DNA of 64,000 nucleotides, from NCBI GenBank assembly GCA_963662175.1, contig OY759220.1:42008136-42072135 (forward strand). The letters run 5' to 3'. Under the pieces are notes generated by a model, which saw nothing but the letters and a program-made list of their open reading frames with translations, made no database searches and was not told the origin of the DNA. This document shows positions 46,501 to 56,279 of the stretch, piece by piece. The stretch's first letter is position 1, and each line of letters opens with the position of its first letter. The translations under genes and the position numbers were made by a program. Origin of the DNA: Aradus depressus. Taxonomy: Eukaryota; Arthropoda; Insecta; Hemiptera; Aradidae.

Positions 46501-47314
46501 TATTCTTTAGACCCATGTAAATATACTTTTTTCGGGAGAGAGCCTTGGTTACTCGCTTGGCTAAAAGTGATCATGTGGCAAATGGTTTGAAAGCTAAGTT
46601 CCACGTTTTTATGAGACTTTTAATAAACGGTACAAGTCAACCCAAAAAACAATTTTTCTTTAAGGCCAATATTCTCTTAGATGCTCGATCAAACGATTTT
46701 CAAGTTGTTAGTGGGCATACTCATTGCAACAGTTTAGAACTATCTATCGTCCGACTTATAACTCGATAGTCTGCGATATATGCGATCAACGTTACACATT
46801 TGGGAATGCTATTTCTTTCCATTTCTCCAAAGTTTATTATTTTTAAATAAATGTAATAATTACCGAGACATGCTCTGCGTTGTGGAACTGCTCCATCGGT
46901 ATTATCTGCTGTCGTATTGAGTCTGTAGATCAATGGATTGTCTGATATAAATGTTTCATCTCCATATTCTGTGATCAGCAAAACTTTCAAAGATGGAATT
47001 TCAGTCAATCTGTTGGCCAGAACGCATCCTGTAAAAATATATATTAACGTTATTTTGATCATTTTCACTATTTCTTACCAAATACAGAATATGTTCATGT
47101 GACACATAAAACATGATAACAGAAAATAATGTTATTTTCAATTCTATATAATTTCACCTGAAGCTGTCCCACCAAGAATAATTATATCGTAGGAGCTTGC
47201 AACTTGATTCTGCGGAGCGTCAGGTATTGGTGCATTTGGATAGAGTGCATTTGGAAATAGCTTTGATACGTAGAAAAATAACGCCGATAGGAAGGTGGAT
47301 AAATTCAGTTCCAT
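43535..47314 (-). CDS. GMC-family protein, copy F (intact, three exons, long intron 2)
   Basis: Exons are 47314-47158 (157), 47028-46864 (165) and 45021-43535 (1487), giving 602 residues. N-terminus FLSALFFYVSKLFPNALYP is signal-like. The Rossmann region IIILGGTASG again has Thr for the middle Gly; after beta-2 it reads VLLITEYGDE. Signature 1 is GRRLGGETAVG; signature 2 has SLRSPQLLVLSGIG. The catalytic His is Arg509 (DRGIGSIRMG) and the second catalytic position is Ser548. Exon 3 starts GMNF where C, D and E have GIPF. Intron 2 (1842 bp) is the longest in the array because an older repeat and a Gypsy mini-element sit in it. Poly(A) signal at 43482-43487. Predicted promoter at 48588-48595. 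Confidence 0.92.
45601..45698 (+). repeat. Unclassified repeat, left half (split by the Gypsy mini-element)
   Basis: GAATAGTTTTATTTGTCGGC through GATGACTTGTCTT. It continues on the other side of the insertion at 46366 (TCTTCATTGAGG). The unsplit form is at 39398-39490 on the other strand. The right half may extend to about 46700, but I cannot classify it. Confidence 0.7.
45699..46365 (+). mobile_element. Non-autonomous Gypsy-type mini-LTR element (667 bp)
   Basis: The two LTRs, 45699-45878 and 46173-46365, both begin TGTGGCGCCCCCCACAT and end GCTAAA, and are nearly identical apart from a roughly 12-base insertion in the right one. The target duplication TCTT is at 45695-45698 and 46366-46369. 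The primer-binding site TGGTGACCCCGACGTGAT (45880) matches the 3' end of tRNA-Trp as I know it (GTCGGGGTCACCA). A polypurine GAAGGGAGAG stretch precedes the right LTR. Only a Gag fragment remains inside (45953-46150). It lies in intron 2 of copy F on the opposite strand. Confidence 0.92.
45953..46150 (+). pseudogene. Gypsy Gag N-terminal fragment inside the mini-element
   Basis: The frame begins MRGVKLPPFWSADVEVWFAH and continues RYHLVVAALNGRTLAQVRDL, the typical start of the capsid part of Ty3/Gypsy Gag (KLPPFW..DPE.WF...E). After LILSTPKNRPTIADAEG it runs directly into the polypurine tract and LTR, so more than 90 % of the internal coding region has been deleted. Confidence 0.85.
46370..46860. 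other. Rest of intron 2 of copy F
   Basis: Contains GACGGCTTCGATACACGAG and GGAAAGGCGATTAGTG, possibly the remainder of the split repeat, and 46690-46790 resembling 25510-25640 and 34200-34340 (intron 2 of D and E; landmark ACTATCTATCGTCCG). No gene. Confidence 0.5.
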
Positions 47315-48534
47315 TTGGCCACAATCTGAAACAACGTCAAAATTTTTTATATACAATGTATGAAGTTCAATGCAGTCGGGAGGGATGGGCGATATTCAAC
47401 GTACGTAACTGTTTGAATAGGGTAGTTCCAACTTTGTAACAGGTTACCAGGTAATCAAGGGTTCATTTGTGAACCGTCATATGGGGTATATTCGTAATCA
47501 GCGTGTCATTTCCAGTAAGAATACAAGGTTTCAGAATTTTGTCCACCTAGATTGGACATTCGCCCCACTGTGCGGCGCCCTGAATATATATTTTTTATAT
47601 TATTTCACCATTTGATCATATGTAATTTTCAAAATGTTCCATGTAGTTAGTTATTATGATACATGCCCGAGCTTTAACTTCGAGGTCATATCGCCTACTA
47701 CCAGAGCGTTTTCATGTATTATTTCTACTGTTATTTACAATTTTTCTTTTAAAAGTTGCTACTTATTACGCTTTTTATAGACATGTGTGGGCCACTTTCT
47801 TGCTACGGGCAATAAGTAAATTTGATTGTTGAATTTTCAAAACAGAAGTGAAAATTTCTAATTGATTGAGGTTGTGTTTGTATAGGCTGAAGAGTGCACT
47901 ACAGAGGGAGTCTTTCTGTGCACCCAGCTCCTTCCAACACCAAATCCGTTATTTCACCGCTTCTTCTCGTCTCTCGACTATAATTTGTAGAGAATAGTAT
48001 AAATAAATCTATACATTAAAAGAAAAGAAATTGAGAAACCAACTACGGTAAACTAGATACTTGTAGTCGCATTTTACCGGCAATTTCTCAGATGCTAAGA
48101 AGTTAACGAGGTTTTATCTTTGCTGTAATTCAAGAAAACATAAGCGCAGGAAACATGAGTGGGATACAAAGTCTAGCATCTACGAAAATTATGGAAATTC
48201 CAGGGGAATTACTTGATAGAACATAAGCAAAAATGTAATGAATGATATTTGCAAAAAGAGTCCTGCCAAAAAACTTAATATCAAAGATTATTGTTTTTTA
48301 CAGCCAAATCGTTTGTCTTCATTGCAAAAAGAGAAAATCAAAAGAATATGGCTACTTAAGGTTACTTCAAGAATTCAATTCACATGTTGAATGAGCGCTA
48401 AAATTACTGATCATCACTGCACTAATTTAGAATACTACAAACAAAAACATTGTCTATTTCAGGTGCATTTATTCAGTATGCACCTTACTGTTCACTTCAT
48501 TGAATTCAAAAGTATAAATATTTAAGGAACCCAC
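47315..48534 (-). promoter_or_regulatory. Predicted leader intron and 5' flank of copy F
   Basis: Acceptor TTTCAG precedes the ATG context. 47644-47708 is a SINE-1 tail scrap, and the GTCTAGCATCTACG block is at about 48172. The dispersed repeat and TTATCCGGATCC landmark of the other units are missing, replaced by unrelated sequence at 47450-47640. Confidence 0.4.
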
Positions 48535-48595
48535 CTTGAAGCTGTTAGCTCAATATAACATTAAGAAGGCTGCAGAGATAACTCTCTAATTTATA
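48535..48595 (-). promoter_or_regulatory. Copy F promoter and 5' non-coding exon (predicted)
   Basis: Donor TTCAAG/GTGGGT with the exon ending at 48535. TATA box TATAAATT (minus strand) at 48588-48595. Same layout as C, D and E. Confidence 0.6.
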
Positions 48596-48734
48596 GCTGC
48601 CTATAATCAGTCAAATTATCTCCAAATGATGACATAATTTTAGTTGGCATAAATATTAATGAACCTATAATAATGGAACAATGCCAATAGAATTATCATT
48701 TTGATAGAAATACAAAAAAAAAAAGTTTTATTGG

Positions 48735-49300
48735 ATGCACCTTGCACATGTGAAATATAGCCCACCCTGTGTGTTGAGAGAGCTCGGGATCAAAGTGGAG
48801 CTTAATGAGGCTATGGGCGGTGTGGGGACGACGACGGGTCAATTTGTGTCGATTGGCTGTCGTCCCCAGCCAGTCACACTACCTCCCGCCAAGAGCCGAC
48901 AATCCGGCAGAACATTGGGTAACCGAGTCCCGCCAATCAACTCCTCCCTGGCCTGGTCATACCGTGAACATTCGACGGCTACATATTCTGTAGTCTCATG
49001 CCCACGCATGAACAGTTTGGGTTGTTCTTTGTCATGCAGAAGGATAGTTTGGAGTTAAAATCTCCGTGACATCCAGTGGTCAGGCTGTACCCATCTAGAG
49101 TCGAGGCGTTCCTGGACATCCGGAAAATATGCGTATGTCGCTCGGCTATCCGAGCTGCGTGACTATCCATTCCTGGGCAATGTCCTAGCAACGTTGTTAT
49201 GGTCTAAATATCCGCATTTCTTCTTCGAGGGCTAGGCGTAAGATGTCACAATATCTGCTCCTAAAGGCATATTGCAACTACAGAGGTACGAGGCAACAGT
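48735..49300 (-). pseudogene. Relic of a non-LTR retrotransposon ORF2 tail (unit F), best preserved
   Basis: Minus strand, two adjoining frames: LDGYSLTTGCHGDFNSKLSF then, after a shift, an ETTEYVAVECSRYDQAREEL stretch at about 49000-48940. The order (Q/TG-x-G-x-F, Cys-rich, ETVEHV.ECP.Y...R) is that of the ORF2 C-terminus of R1/Jockey-type retrotransposons. The same relic occurs upstream of each C-type GMC unit. Confidence 0.6.
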
Positions 49301-49448
49301 GCCATCCAAGATCAAGTCTATGGTTGGAGGGGGTGGAGTACGGGGTGTAGAAGGGTAGCCAAGGCCCTACAAAAAAAAAATTAAAGTTTTGCCACGATTA
49401 CGTAACACCACGGTGAAGTAAATATATATATAATTATTTATATATATA

Positions 49449-51496
49449 CAGGGTGTATCGCAAGCAGATGATAATACTCGGGGAGGGGAGGGGGGGGGGG
49501 GTGAATGCCCCACTCAAGTACACTAAGAAACCGGGGTAATAAAAATCCGTTTACTTAGTGTAGAAAAAAATGAGATTTTACATTTTTTTGACGATAACCA
49601 CGTTTTTTTAGCAAAATGTTCGTAAATATCACCTTTTGGTTAAGGTAAAGTGAAATCTGACTACACTGTCGTAATCTACGTTAAATTTCCTAATAGGTGA
49701 CATGTTTTTTGACATTAAAATCGAAAAGATTGAAATAAGAGGCTAACGTTTATTTCAAAATAAATACCTGTTTAAATTGTTTGGCAAATTTTCAGTTTAC
49801 CGTAATTTGTTTTCTCCATTCGCTAGGATGTCCCAAATTCACCAAAAGTTAGCAAAAATATGACTCTTTAAAAATACCTAATGTTGTTCTTCACTGTCGA
49901 GCATTGCCGGAATGAGACAGCAGAGAAGATGAAAAACATGGTTACCCATGCTTACGCCTAACTTACACAAAGCGAGACTTTTTATAAAATTAGCTAATTC
50001 TTTATTTTTCTTAAATTGAAATTATTACATTAATCTTTCAGAGATAAAAAAAAAGGTTTGTACTGTACATTGTGTTGAAAAAATTATAACAACATTTTTT
50101 GGCAAATTTTCAATTTACCGTAATTTGTTTTCTCCATTCGCTAGGATGTTCTAAATTAACCAAATTACTATTATTCTCTGAAATAATAATTAATTAATTA
50201 TTTCCTCTAAATAAATAAAGTTATTTTTGTTTTCCCTATTGTTGGCTTCTGTTGAGGATTAGAGAGTAAATAAAAATAAAAATAATCCTAATCTTTACAA
50301 TGGATTTTGAAACTGAAAACAAACGTTAGACGGTTGAGCGCTTCGGTTGAGAGACATCAGTCTAAGAGAATCATGCCGGTTTTTTACAGCGCGGGAATAC
50401 GTAAACATGATTTATGCTTACGGGCCGCTGGAGGCAACAGTCTGCTAGCAGAACAAATTTACCTAAATCTATTCCCAAATCGACAAAGATGGCCGGATCG
50501 CCGAACCGTAGAAAATGCCTATCGGATTGTGGGAGAACTTGGATCGATTACAAGACAACCTGCTAATTATGCCGGTCAACGACGAAGGGATGTCGATGAT
50601 ATTTTAGAGCGTTTTCACAATGATCCGTCCACGAGCATCCGGCGCGCTGCTGGAAGGTGGATTGGGCGGTATGAACCTGTGAGATGGCCAGCTCGAAGTC
50701 CTGACCTGGCGCCTTTAGATTTTTATGTGTGGGTACTCTAAAATACCGTGTGTATAACGTACCTATTGATGATAGGGACCAATTAATCTCGAGAATTCAA
50801 GAGGTTTGTGAGGAGATGGGAACAAACAGGCTTGAGATTCAATTGTGAGAAGATATATAGAAGAAGAGGTCTGTTTTAGAAATTGTTATAATTTTTCCAA
50901 AACAATGTACAGTACAAAACATTTTTTTATCTCTGAAAATTAATTACATAATTTCAATTTTTTTTAAAATAATTAGTTAATTTTACAAAAAGTCTCGCTT
51001 TGTGTAAGTTAGGTTTACCCATGTTTTTCATCTTCTCTGGTGTCTCACTCCGGCAATGGTCAAGAATGAAGAACAACATTAGGTATTTTAAAAGAGCCAT
51101 ATGTTTGCTAACCTTTGGTAAATTTGGGACATCCTAGCGAATAGAGAAAACAAATTACGGTAAACTGAATATTTGCCAAACAATTTAAACAGGTGTTCAT
51201 TTTGAAATAAACGTTAGCTTCCTATTTCAATCTTTTCGATTATCATGTCAAAAAACATGTCACCTATTAGGAAATTTAACGTAGATTAGGACAGTGTAGT
51301 CAGATTTCACTTTACCTTAACCAAAAAGTGATATTTACGGACATTTTGCTAAAAAAACGTGGTTATCGTCAAAAAATTTAAAAATCTCATTTCTTTCTAC
51401 ACCAAGTTGAAACGGATTTTTATTACCCCGGTTTTAGTGTACTTGAGTGGGGCATTCACCCCCCCGAGTATTGTCATCTGCTTGCGATACACCCTG
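49449..51496. mobile_element. Mariner/IS630-type element with about 620-650-bp inverted repeats
   Basis: The ends CAGGGTGTATCGCAAGCAG and inverse are flanked by TA on both sides. Left arm 49449 to about 50098 and right arm about 50878 to 51496 match inversely throughout with scattered differences. Inside is a deleted transposase (50307-50741) and a direct repeat of an arm segment (GGCAAATTTTCAATTTACCG at 50099, also at 49784 in variant form), showing rearrangement. The TA target duplication and the transposase identify a Tc1/mariner-related group. Confidence 0.88.
50307..50741 (+). pseudogene. Internally deleted mariner-type transposase
   Basis: The first part reads SLLAEQIYLNLFPNRQRWPD and RRTVENAYRIVGELGSI, the helix-turn-helix domain typical of this insect transposase group. 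After DPSTSIRRAAGRWIGR the frame jumps to PVRWPARSPDLAPLDFYVW, which contains the last catalytic Asp region (WPARSPDL.PLDF). The first two catalytic Asp regions are missing, in a deletion of probably 150 or more residues. The frame is open but cannot encode an active enzyme. Confidence 0.85.
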
Positions 51497-52610
51497 TATA
51501 TATAATTATTATTTATATAAAGCTTTAATGTTAATTTTTAATTTATAATAAACTTAGTGTAATTATAAAATTAATGTATTTTGGTTCGTTTAAATACTAG
51601 AGCTACAAAAGGCCACCCTCAAACTTTTATTTATTCATTTACGTATTTCTTACGGCTCTGTAGGTCGAAGACGGAATGCGAAATTCCTCAGGCAATGGTT
51701 GCCGGGTTATTAGTAATATTAAAACATATTATTAGGAATATTTAGAGATAATAACTGAATAACTATATTTATTTATTTTACTTTCTTATTGCTTTAGTAT
51801 AAGAAAGTGTTGTAATCGAGCAACTTGAGTTTTCAGCGGAATTTCCTGTTTTAATAATTTTTGCGATGATGTCTCTCTGTTTCTGTGATTGGGACTAAAT
51901 AAGTGTACTAGATAAACTATCATTTAACACAATAGAAATATGGGGTCACTTTACTGATAAATCACACTAATGAAAATGCAGGTATTCATCACTCGTTTAA
52001 TGGTTTGTTCATCACTATAGTCAGGTCCGTCAGTTGGTCGTTCTTAGAGCTTCCTCCTCCCCTTCATCAAGTCAACATTACCGACCCCCCACTCCTCCTT
52101 GACACCCTTAGAAGCTAGTCCAATTTATAACCTCTATGAAAGCCTTATTTGATATATGGATACACACTTTTTAATTACTATACTTTAATAACTCAACTTT
52201 ATATTACACACTTAACTTTATTCTACGATATATCAGAAAGCTATTGTTGAGATACATAGTTATATACGCGTATAATCGTGCTGATTGACTCTGAATTTCT
52301 TGTAAGCCTGGTTTGATAAAATGTGAAAGAAATAATTATCAGACAGTAGGTATAAATAAATATTAATAAATTAATTATAGCGATATGCAATTGGAAATTT
52401 ATTAAATTTAAAATGTCAAGAACTGTCTGGGTTTGAGTCGCTGAAAAGTCAAATTGTTATTATATAACTAACAAGTCAAGTTTAGAAATGATAGTTTTAC
52501 ACTGTTCGATTGAGTGTCAGAGATAATAATTTATGTAGTAGCCATTATATTGTAGCAATATTTAGTATTTTAGTATGTATTGAATTCTGGATGAAAAAGT
52601 CATTTGTAAG
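51497..52610. other. No gene; one dispersed repeat
   Basis: 51790-52200 resembles 22290-22760 (GCGATGATGTCTCTCTG). The remainder is AT-rich with no supported features. Confidence 0.5.
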
Positions 52611-52611
52611 T

Positions 52612-53453
52612 TACTTGTGACTTATGCTCCAGGCAGTGCCGGATTAAGGCTTTTCGATGCCCTAAGCATACTGAGCTTATGATGCCCCCTCCCCCCGGCT
52701 CACTATTGATATGATTAACGTCTTACTTATGTTGGCAAGTTCAATACTAAAGCTTGATTAAACAAAACGAATACAAAATTAATTAAGCGAGAAATTAAGG
52801 AAATCAATTTTTTCAAAATTAATTTATTAAAACACAGAATTTCTCTTTCAAAACACTAAATTTCTTTTTCGTCCAAATAAGCCATTCGTTCATCATATAC
52901 GTGCACTTCTTCGTCAGATACTTCTTCTTCCTTAAGTATCATAATCAGGATTTGATACTTAGTCTTCCATCTGAAGTTTACGGGAAGGTATGAAAACAAT
53001 TATGCGACCTATAAATGTTTTTATATTTAACATATTAGTTCCATTTTTAATTAAAAAGTATAGCAGATTTATGAAAAAATAAAAATAAAAATTGAGAAAT
53101 AATTAACTATTTCAAAATTAGGATTGCGGACTTGGTGCCCCCGTGACATGCCATAAACAATTGCTTAGTTTGCTTATAGATTAATCCGGCACTGGCTCCA
53201 GGTCTTATCGCCTACTAACAGAGCGCTCTTTCGTCGTTAAGATGGACATCAGCCCAACTCTTATTACGGGAGTCCTAAATCATGCCTACCCTAAATTTTT
53301 ATTCACTCGGGCCATCGCTTATCCTCCGAAGGGCGGCGTTCTCAAGATTTTCTCACCTCTCAGATAAAAAACGTATGGGCCCTCGGCAAAGTTCCCAAGA
53401 TCTTGAGCTCAGTAAGCAGGCAGGCTACCTCTGAGCTAGTGGCGCCTTCTGTC
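52612..53453 (-). repeat. SINE-1 interrupted by a hAT MITE
   Basis: Tail piece at 52612-52633 (GACTTATGCTCCAGG) and the rest at 53195-53453, from TCTTATCGCCTACTAAC to the head CTGAGCTAGTGGCGCC. The B box is altered (AGTTCCCAAGATC). The two pieces rejoin at the 8-bp duplication. Confidence 0.85.
52634..53194. mobile_element. hAT-type MITE (561 bp) nested in SINE-1
   Basis: Ends CAGTGCCGGATTAA and inverse TTAATCCGGCACTG fit YARNG, with an exact 8-bp duplication GCTCCAGG at 52626-52633 and 53195-53202. The interior is AT-rich and non-coding (a CTTCTTCGTCAGATACTTC stretch at about 52910). Confidence 0.92.
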
Positions 53454-53629
53454 TTCATTTGTTGTGGCCATATTAACAAATTACAAAACTAACCTCTTCC
53501 TTTGGGAACCGTGAACTTTAGTTGTGCATGGTAAGGTTTTGGCGATAATAAATATTTCATCACTTTAAATTCATCTTAAAGCGTTAATTTTATCAAAAAA
53601 AAAAAAAACTGTTCGTTATCCTTGTTCAT

Positions 53630-53838
53630 GGTGGCCGTGCGGGCTAGAGCGTAGGGCTTTGGTCGCATGATTTCACCACGGTTTGCGGGTTCGAATCCCG
53701 TCCGGGAGTGAGTTTTATTTCGTAGATGGAACTCCCTCCCGGGGCCATGGATGTCGTAAATAATTAAATAACATAATGACATGGCTATTATGCATCGTAC
53801 ATAAGGCCAAAAAAAAAAAACTATAATATTAAATATTT
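53630..53838 (+). repeat. SINE-2 (second tRNA-derived family), with 15-bp target duplication
   Basis: tRNA-like head TGGCCGTGCGGGCTAGAGCG (A box) and GCGGGTTCGAATCCCGTCC (B box), a body ending in TTATGCATCGTACATAAGG and poly(A). Flanked by TTATCCTTGTTCATG at 53615-53629 and 53839-53853, an exact duplication typical of LINE-driven insertion. The minus-strand 68-codon frame over it is a shadow. Confidence 0.92.
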
Positions 53839-53859
53839 TTATCCTTGTTCATGTAACCT

Positions 53860-54475
53860 GGATAAATGTACCTTAAAGATATATAAAATACTGTGTTTCA
53901 CTGTTTTCACTAAGCTGTACGTTTCGTTTAAACCAAAACCTTGAGGCTGTTTTAGCAAAACTAAAGCCTGAATTTCTTCATCCTTTTTTTCCCTCATCGT
54001 ATGAATAATTGTAGAAAGGAAAATTATACAAAAAAAAATTGGGATGATATATTAGAAAGAAAAATAATAAAATAAAAACGGGAAACTGTGAATTGCATAG
54101 GATGGCAAAGTAACAATAGGGAAGATACTGTTAAGGTTATCTTCCAGAGCCTACTAGATATGAAGGTTGGATGACAATGGCAAACAATACAACATGGAGA
54201 TAAGAAGAGTAGTGGAGATGATATTTCTCTTGTTCCAGTGGGTTGAGGTTAGTAAAACAGGCAATGAGGCCAGTCCGCTAACACAGGTGTGCATTTCACT
54301 CTACTTTGAGCAAGTTATCGAATCGGGCAGAAATTCTGTTGAGTTTTCACAACACTTCCATGTTTACCGAAACAAGGATACCAAAAATGAAAAAAAACAA
54401 CAAAACGAATTAATCGATTAAATCCCCCCCCCCACCAAAAGCAATCGACCATTTGCGCAACAGCTTAAATTTGAC
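53860..54475. other. No feature seen
   Basis: AT-rich; the 84-codon plus frame at 54167-54421 shows no family resemblance, and I do not support it as a gene. Confidence 0.4.
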
Positions 54476-54479
54476 ACAT

Positions 54480-54760
54480 TATGTCGTCATTGGGTTTTGA
54501 GTTCAAATATGATATTTTATGTCGATACGTTCTTTACATCGGCAGTTATTGGTGTTTTCAGTTGAGCCCCCCTCCCTGACGCTCCCATTTTCTTCTGCCG
54601 ATTCCGCTGGAAATTAATAAGTGTCGTCCTAATGTGAATTTGTGTTTATATATGAAATTTCATGTTGATACATTCGTTACAACAGCAGTTACCGAAGTTT
54701 TGAGTTAAGCCTCTCCTGTAATCCCCCGATGAAAATCGATGTGTGTTGTTCTCATGGGGT
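54480..54760. repeat. Dispersed repeat (family of 4050-4755)
   Basis: Units with CATCGGCAGTTATTGG, GTTTTCAGTTGAGCC and AATTTCATGTTGATAC, about two and a half copies. Confidence 0.55.
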
Positions 54761-54799
54761 GTCGAAAGAAGCACATAGACTCTTTCCTTAAACACCTAT

Positions 54800-55115
54800 A
54801 CATGTGGGATGTGCCACCGATGATAACGCAATTGCGTTGAAAACCGGTTTTGATGGGAAATAGTATAGTAGAAAGACGTATTTTCATCTGATGTGAGATG
54901 TTGTGGGTTGAGTTTTTTTCATATAAATAGAACATTTAGTTTTTTCCACTGTTTTATTCGCGTTCAGAATCGACTTTCAACGCAACTGCGTCATCATCAC
55001 TGGCGTATGCCACCCTTATAGTATGTAATATAAAGGGATTCTTTGTACGACTGATGATGAAGCACTTGCGTTGAAAGTCGATTCTGAACGAAAATAAAAC
55101 AGTGGGAAGCCTGTC
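54800..55115. mobile_element. Foldback element(s) with Penelope-type terminal motif
   Basis: First part: GATGATAACGCAATTGCGTT followed by GAAAACCGG at 54820-54850. Second part: CACTGTTTTATTCGCGTTCA and inverse at 54948-55112 around TCGACTTTCAACGCAA and TTGCGTTGAAAGTCGATTC. Related to 42047-42203. Confidence 0.55.
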
Positions 55116-55119
55116 TAGC

Positions 55120-55945
55120 CCTTCTCCCTACACTGAAGTATTGATATAGAAGGCAGTGAAGGAGTGCCCATTATCATCAAGTAGATACTCTCAAGTTACA
55201 CGCACTTCTCAACCTTATTTACAAGTTGAATGTAATTAAAGTTGAGGTACATCACTTACCTACTTAGGTGAAATTAAAAGCTATTTAAGCCCTTCTCATT
55301 CATTTATTAATTAAGGTTAAATGGGACATATAAAGGTTGTTCGAGAGGCTTTCCAACATAAATTATGCAGAGCCTTTTTAAATCAATTTCAGACTGCAGT
55401 AGAAATACCTATTCCACTACCTACATAAATTAATTGGACTGAGAATAGATTTTAGTCTTGTACATAAATTATCATTAAGCATATTTGTAGTCTTATTGAA
55501 TAAATAATATTTTACAATTTATTCATTTGTTTCTTTCATTAGGTATATTTTGCACTTACATAAATATTTATTCTTTTGTAACAAATGTATTTCTTTCTGT
55601 TGCTATATTTCAATTGGTATTAAGTTTCTATTTAGATCGTATTCTATTATTTGCTGTGTGACAGAGAAAATTTAAAATAAACAGAAGGGGAAACTCCAGG
55701 CTAAAAATTGTTGTAGCAATTTGCAGCGCTCCTATTTACCAGACACTGAAATAAACGGAGTTATGGCGGGAACCTGGCAAAATTCAAATCCAGTAAATCC
55801 ACTTTTCTTTCTTTATTACTATTTATGAACTATTTTCTTATGTTAATTCTACAATAAAACTAGTGAACGAGATGAATTAAAAAATATTAAAAATAAATAA
55901 ATTTATTGACGAAATAAACTCAATATAAAATATATATTAATATTC
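55120..55945. other. No feature seen
   Basis: AT-rich DNA with no supported gene or repeat. Confidence 0.45.
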
Positions 55946-55950
55946 AGAGC

Positions 55951-56277
55951 GCTGGTAGCTCAGTGGTATGCGTGCTTGCCTTCTGAGCTCAAGAACGTGG
56001 GTTCGAAACCCGACCGAGGACCTTAGTTTATTTTATCTGGCAGATAAAATAAACTTAAGCACGCCGTCCTTCGGATGGGACGTTAAGCGATGGTCCCGAG
56101 CCTGTACGATGTCAGGCACTCGTTAAAGACCCCTACCCTAGGTGAATAAAAATTTAGGGTAGGCAAAATTTAGGACTCCCACAGTAGAGTCGGGCTCATG
56201 TCCACCAGAGTGACGAAAGAGCGCTCTGGTAGTAGGCGATATGATGTCGTTGTTAAAGCCCGGGCATGAGTCATAAA
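55951..56277 (+). repeat. SINE-1, full length (reference copy)
   Basis: tRNA-derived head: A box TGGTAGCTCAGTGGTATGC and B box GGGTTCGAAACCC, as in RNA polymerase III promoters. Body: TTATTTTATCTGGCAGATAA, CACGCCGTCCTTCGGATGGG, CTGTACGATGTCAGGCAC. Tail: TAGAGTCGGGCTCATGTCCA, GTGACGAAAGAGCGCTCTGG, AGCCCGGGCATGAGTCATAA. About 325 bp; many copies in this window, on both strands. Confidence 0.95.
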
Positions 56278-56279
56278 AC

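Noticed and set aside
55951..56030. tRNA gene (A and B boxes present)
   Set aside because: The head continues into the SINE-1 body and tail, and many copies share it; cloverleaf pairing is not kept. The same applies to 53630 and 58565.
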